64,000 nt of DNA from Paenibacillus durus (GTDB lineage: Bacteria > Bacillota > Bacilli > Paenibacillales > Paenibacillaceae). Shown one piece after another: positions 60,741 to 64,000 of the stretch (the first letter of the stretch is position 1; the number at the start of each line of letters is the position of its first letter). The notes under the pieces are model-generated. The model searched no databases. It was not told the origin of the DNA and saw only the letters and a list, made by a program, of their open reading frames with translations. The position numbers were made by a program, and so were the translations under genes. Location of the stretch: assembly GCF_000756615.1 (NCBI RefSeq), contig NZ_CP009288.1, positions 1,178,001 to 1,242,000 of the forward strand. The letters run 5' to 3'.

Positions 60741-61034
60741 TTAACTGTACCAGCCCCACACAAAGATGAAGAGCGTGCCGAAGATGGTGACGAGACCGAC
60801 GAACAGCGCATAGGCGATGTTGATGTACAGCTCTTTTTTCGTATCGGCCGATTCCCCGATGTGCATAAACAGGAACAGCTGCAGGGAAGCCTGAATCAGA
60901 GCGGTAACGACCAGAATGGCTATATTTGCGGCATGGGAGAAGTCACCGTAAATGACAGCCAGCGCTGCGGCGGAAAGGACCAAAGAGGCGATATAGCCTA
61001 TCACATGGCGAACGGGAAACAACTGCTTCATCAT
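60741..61034 (-). CDS. qoxD: Cytochrome aa3 quinol oxidase subunit IV
   Basis: A 97-residue protein with three membrane spans (about 12-32, 40-60, 73-93), the usual length and pattern of QoxD/CyoD. 'FPVRHVIGYIASLVLSAAALAV' and 'LQLFLFMHIGESADTKKE' are family segments. It is needed for assembly of the heme-copper quinol oxidase and has no redox centre. Start ATG 61034 uses AAAGGA within the end of qoxC as its ribosome site. Last gene of the qoxABCD operon, with a terminator directly downstream. Confidence 0.92.
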   Translation of the reverse strand: MMKQLFPVRHVIGYIASLVLSAAALAVIYGDFSHAANIAILVVTALIQASLQLFLFMHIGESADTKKELYINIAYALFVGLVTIFGTLFIFVWGWYS

Positions 61035-61035
61035 G

Positions 61036-61632
61036 TCACATCAGTCCTTTCAGATAGACGAAGCTGAAGATGAAAATCCAGACAACGTCTAGGAAGTGCC
61101 AGTACAGCGAGAAGATAAACGATTTATTGGCCGTAGCCGGGTTGATTCCTCTCCGCATGAGCTGGATCATAATCGCCGCGCCCCACAGGAAACCGAAGGT
61201 AACGTGGGCGCCGTGAGTGCCGAGCAGTACGAACAGACTGGACAGGAACGCGCTCGTTTGAAGCGTCGCTCCCTCGTGCACGTAAGTCACGAACTCCGTA
61301 ATTTCGATGCCAAGGAAGCCGAGGCCCATCAGCAGCGTGATGCCGAAGAAGACGAGCATGGCTCTCTTATATTGATGGCGCATGGCGTGAACGGCCAGGC
61401 CGATCGTAAAGGAACTGGTGAGCAGCAGGAACGTCTCAATCAGCACCGGGCCGATCTCGAACAGCTCGCTTCCGCTGGGACCGTCCGCAAAACGGTTCGC
61501 CAGAACGAAGAATACGGTAAACAGTGTGGCGAACAGCGCAATTTCCGCTCCCAGGAAGACCCAGAAGCCGAAGATGCGGTTGCTGTTCTCATGTGTGCCA
61601 TACTCAAGCGGTTTGGAGGTATCTACTTTCAT
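61036..61632 (-). CDS. qoxC: Cytochrome aa3 quinol oxidase subunit III
   Basis: A 198-residue protein with five spans, the short form of subunit III typical of quinol oxidases. 'RIFGFWVFLGAEIALFATLF' and 'GTHGAHVTFGFLWG', with the conserved THGxHV segment, identify the COX3 family; 'WHFLDVVWIFIFSFVYL' closes it. Its ATG overlaps the qoxB TGA (ATGA), so translation is coupled to subunit I. Confidence 0.93.
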   Translation of the reverse strand: MKVDTSKPLEYGTHENSNRIFGFWVFLGAEIALFATLFTVFFVLANRFADGPSGSELFEIGPVLIETFLLLTSSFTIGLAVHAMRHQYKRAMLVFFGITLLMGLGFLGIEITEFVTYVHEGATLQTSAFLSSLFVLLGTHGAHVTFGFLWGAAIMIQLMRRGINPATANKSFIFSLYWHFLDVVWIFIFSFVYLKGLM

Positions 61633-63578
61633 AGCGTTCCACCCCCCAGTTTCTTTTCTGTCTTGATGACTTTATCCGCCGGAATATAGAAGCCGTGATC
61701 GCGGTCGAAGGACATCGCCGCCAGCACAATCAGGACGCCAATGCCGGCAACAATCGCCGGAATCCACATGCTGAATACCAGGAAGAATCCAAGGAAGAAG
61801 AAGACGACGCCAAGGACAAAAGGTTTACCCGTGTTGCTCGGCATATGGATCTTCGTAATCTGATCTTCAAACAGCGGCTGCTTGTCGTATTTCATGGCCC
61901 AGAAAGCATCAAGCGATTTGACATTCGGAACAACCGCGAAGTTGTATTCCGGGATCGGACTATGGGTCGCCCATTCCAGCGTGCGGGCATCCCATGGATC
62001 GCCGGTCTTGTCTCGCGGCATATAGCGTGTGCTCCAGTAAATGTTATACACCAGAATGGCGAACCCGATCGCAAGTCCGAGCGCGCCGGCGAACGAGATC
62101 ATGTTAAGCGGACCGAAGCCTGTTTCCGCGGAATACGTGTACATCCGGCGGGTCATGCCCATGAGTCCGAGAATGAACAGCGGGAAGAAGGCTACGTTAA
62201 AGGAAATAATAATCCACCAGAAGGCATGCTTGCCGAGACGTTCATTCAGGCGGAAGCCGAACACTTTAGGGAACCAATAGTGGAAGCCCGCGATAACGGC
62301 GAATACGGCGCCCGGAATCAGAACGTAGTGGAAATGCGCGACCAGGAACATTGTGTTATGGTACTGATAGTCGGCGCTGGCCATGGCCAGCATAACGCCG
62401 GTAACGCCGCCGATCGTGAAGATCGGAATGAAGGCCAAAGAGTACAACATGGGCGTTGTGAAGCTGATCCGGCCTTTGCGCAGGGTGAACAGCCAGTTGA
62501 ATATCTTGACCCCGGTCGGCACGGCAATGGCCATCGTCGAAATCGAGAAGAAGCTGTTGACCATAACGCCCTGACCCATCGTGTAGAAGTGATGCGCCCA
62601 GACGACAAAGGACAGCAGGGAGATAATCAGCATACTGGCGACCATGGAGGTGTAGCCGTACAGATTTTTCTTGGAAAAGGTTGCGATAATCTCACTGTAA
62701 ATACCGAAGGCCGGCAAAATAACGATGTATACCTCCGGATGGCCCCATACCCAGAACAGGTTGGCCCAGAGCATATCCATGCCGCCGTTAGCCATCGTAA
62801 AGAACTGGGAGCCGAACAGGCGGTCGAACATCATCAGCGCCAGCGCCACGGTCAGAACCGGGAAGGCGAAGACGATAATAACGTTCGTAATCAGCACGGA
62901 CCAGGTGAACATCGGCATGCGCATCAGCTTCATGCCCGGTGCGCGCATCTTCAGAATTGTCACGATAAAGTTGACGCCTGTTATCAGCGTGCCGATACCG
63001 GAAATCTGCAGCGCCAGCGAGTAGTAGTTATTGCCGACAGTCGGGCTGAACTCCAGGCTCGCCAGCGGGAAGTAGGCGGACCAGCCGGCATCCGGCGACC
63101 CGCCGATGACGAACGAAATATTCAGCAGCATGGCTCCGAAGAAGAAGAGCCAGAAGCTGACCGCGTTAAGACGCGGGAAGGCGACGTCGCGCGCGCCGAT
63201 TTGCAGCGGCACGACGACGTTCATAAGACCGATAATAAAGGGCATGGCCATGAACAGAATCATAATCAGACCGTGGGTCGTAAAGACCTCATTGTAATGC
63301 TGCGCGTCAAGAAATTTCATGTCCGGCGCGGCGGTCTGCAGACGCATCATCAATGCGTCGATGCCTCCGCGGAACAGCATAAGCAGGGCGGCCAGGATGT
63401 ACATGACGCCGATCCGCTTGTGATCCACGGTGGTCAGCCATTCCCGCCACAGCCATCCCCATTTTCTAAACACGGTTAAACCCACGACAATCCCGATCGA
63501 TGCCAGGGCAATGCTGATCATCGCCCCGTAGATCAGGGGTTCGCCGTGAACCTTGAATTTTTCCAAATCAAAATTCAT
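61629..63578 (-). CDS. qoxB: Cytochrome aa3 quinol oxidase subunit I
   Basis: A 649-residue heme-copper oxidase catalytic subunit with about fifteen spans. The low-spin heme ligand is in TTHGLIM. The CuB/cross-linked tyrosine block WGHPEVYIVILPAFG, the second CuB histidine pair in WAHHFYTMG and the heme ligands in VAHFHYVLIPG are all present. The proton-channel segment ARDVAFPRLNAVSFW is normal. As in other quinol oxidases, electrons come from menaquinol/quinol and no CuA site is needed. ATG 63578 is chosen for AAAGGAG eight bases upstream; the longer frame to 63605 is not supported. It follows qoxA by 39 bases. Confidence 0.95.
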   Translation of the reverse strand: MNFDLEKFKVHGEPLIYGAMISIALASIGIVVGLTVFRKWGWLWREWLTTVDHKRIGVMYILAALLMLFRGGIDALMMRLQTAAPDMKFLDAQHYNEVFTTHGLIMILFMAMPFIIGLMNVVVPLQIGARDVAFPRLNAVSFWLFFFGAMLLNISFVIGGSPDAGWSAYFPLASLEFSPTVGNNYYSLALQISGIGTLITGVNFIVTILKMRAPGMKLMRMPMFTWSVLITNVIIVFAFPVLTVALALMMFDRLFGSQFFTMANGGMDMLWANLFWVWGHPEVYIVILPAFGIYSEIIATFSKKNLYGYTSMVASMLIISLLSFVVWAHHFYTMGQGVMVNSFFSISTMAIAVPTGVKIFNWLFTLRKGRISFTTPMLYSLAFIPIFTIGGVTGVMLAMASADYQYHNTMFLVAHFHYVLIPGAVFAVIAGFHYWFPKVFGFRLNERLGKHAFWWIIISFNVAFFPLFILGLMGMTRRMYTYSAETGFGPLNMISFAGALGLAIGFAILVYNIYWSTRYMPRDKTGDPWDARTLEWATHSPIPEYNFAVVPNVKSLDAFWAMKYDKQPLFEDQITKIHMPSNTGKPFVLGVVFFFLGFFLVFSMWIPAIVAGIGVLIVLAAMSFDRDHGFYIPADKVIKTEKKLGGGTL

Positions 63579-63617
63579 TGGGAGGACTCCTTTCAGGTTG
63601 TTCAAGTAAGTCTGGAA

Positions 63618-64000
63618 TTAGTTGCTCTGGTGCGAATGTTCATTATTGTCCATTTCCATATTGCTATGGTCCATATTGCTATGATCCATATCCATATGCT
63701 CGCTGTGTTCTCCCGGCGGAGGACTGAAGGTCAGATGTGTGGACGAGAACGTCTCGCGTCCTACATGGGCCGTAGCCAGCAGCGATTTGAACTTGTCTTC
63801 CGTAAGCTGAGAAGCGGTACTCTTGACGTCATTTACCCATTTGTCATAGTCGTCGCTGCTCATCGAGGTTGCCGTGAACTCCATTTGAGCATAGCCCTTG
63901 CCGCTGAAGTTCGTATTTCTTCCGAGAAAATCGCCCTGAGTCTCCGCAACGAGATTCAGATAAGTGGTCATATCGCTCATCGCATACTTTTGTCCGGCGA
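63618..64000 (-). CDS. qoxA: Cytochrome aa3 quinol oxidase subunit II, C-terminal part only
   Basis: The frame stays open to the window edge, so the N-terminal lipoprotein signal and spans are outside. About 127 residues of the extracytoplasmic cupredoxin-like domain are visible ('YLNLVAETQGDFLGRNTNFSGKGYAQMEF', 'FKSLLATAHV'). There are no CuA ligands, as normal for quinol oxidases. The last ~35 residues are unusual: a His/Met/Asp/Asn-rich tail with two HSNMDHSNM-type repeats, ending HSHQSN. The tail could bind copper outside the cell; this is inference from composition. Confidence 0.9.
   Translation of the reverse strand, partial: AGQKYAMSDMTTYLNLVAETQGDFLGRNTNFSGKGYAQMEFTATSMSSDDYDKWVNDVKSTASQLTEDKFKSLLATAHVGRETFSSTHLTFSPPPGEHSEHMDMDHSNMDHSNMEMDNNEHSHQSN

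Noticed and set aside
61695..63479. 594-residue plus-strand ORF opposite qoxB
   Set aside because: Shadow of a conserved gene; rich in His, Asn, Gln, Arg as expected from the complement of membrane-protein codons.

Overview
The window reads as a chromosomal segment of a Gram-positive, low-to-mid GC, spore-former-type Firmicute, most likely Paenibacillus. The signs are S-layer homology (SLH) anchored secreted proteins, a YpsA-family SLOG protein, a quinol-type qox aa3 oxidase operon, a CcpA/LacI-like operator over a sugar operon promoter, strong AGGAGG-type ribosome sites, and quasi-periodic intergenic repeats. No rRNA, tRNA, CRISPR array or intact insertion sequence was seen. The first gene (radical SAM) and the last gene (qoxA) are cut by the window edges.

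Layout. 1-6785: end of a radical SAM/SPASM gene, an ArsR regulator, a RarD-type exporter, an MFS transporter, and a MEDS-type hybrid histidine kinase. 7081-18263: a fructan/sucrose block with a divergent LacI regulator, three GH32 enzymes (two without a visible signal peptide, one a 2077-residue surface levanase with SLH anchors), and between them a fructokinase gene reduced to its two ends. 18448-20151: ypsA-like gene and a nitroreductase. 20345-29295: a minus-strand operon of three genes (219, 1784 and 967 residues) that I cannot assign to a known system. 29724-33251: a hypothetical gene, a Nudix hydrolase, a small membrane protein and a GAF/PAS histidine kinase.

33381-48965 is a GTPase/tubulin-like/von Willebrand A cluster. 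Its seven plus-strand genes encode a vWA membrane protein, a tubulin-like protein, a large partner, a second vWA membrane protein, a beta-rich protein, a zinc-ribbon GTPase and a GAP1-like membrane protein. A divergent pair encodes a zinc-ribbon membrane protein and a previously untracked 50-residue membrane peptide.

49013-58729 is a cobalamin uptake locus. A sigma-A promoter and cobalamin riboswitch with terminator lead to a giant SLH-anchored protein built from transcobalamin-like alpha barrels and DUF4430 (transcobalamin C-terminal-like) domains. It is followed by a DUF4430 lipoprotein and a complete ECF transporter (EcfT, fused EcfA-EcfA', S component). The giant protein carries an in-frame amber codon exactly where its sister domain has a conserved tryptophan. 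The inferred path is surface capture, hand-over to the lipoprotein, then import by the ECF transporter, with B12 feedback through the riboswitch.

58895-64000: a chemoreceptor behind a SigD-like -10 element, then qoxABCD on the minus strand with a metal-ligand-rich QoxA tail.

A short leader element, a 5-bp hairpin followed directly by TTCTTCTT, recurs before three or four genes (12030, 44619, 49554 and in reduced form 54488). It is not explained by any feature class I know.
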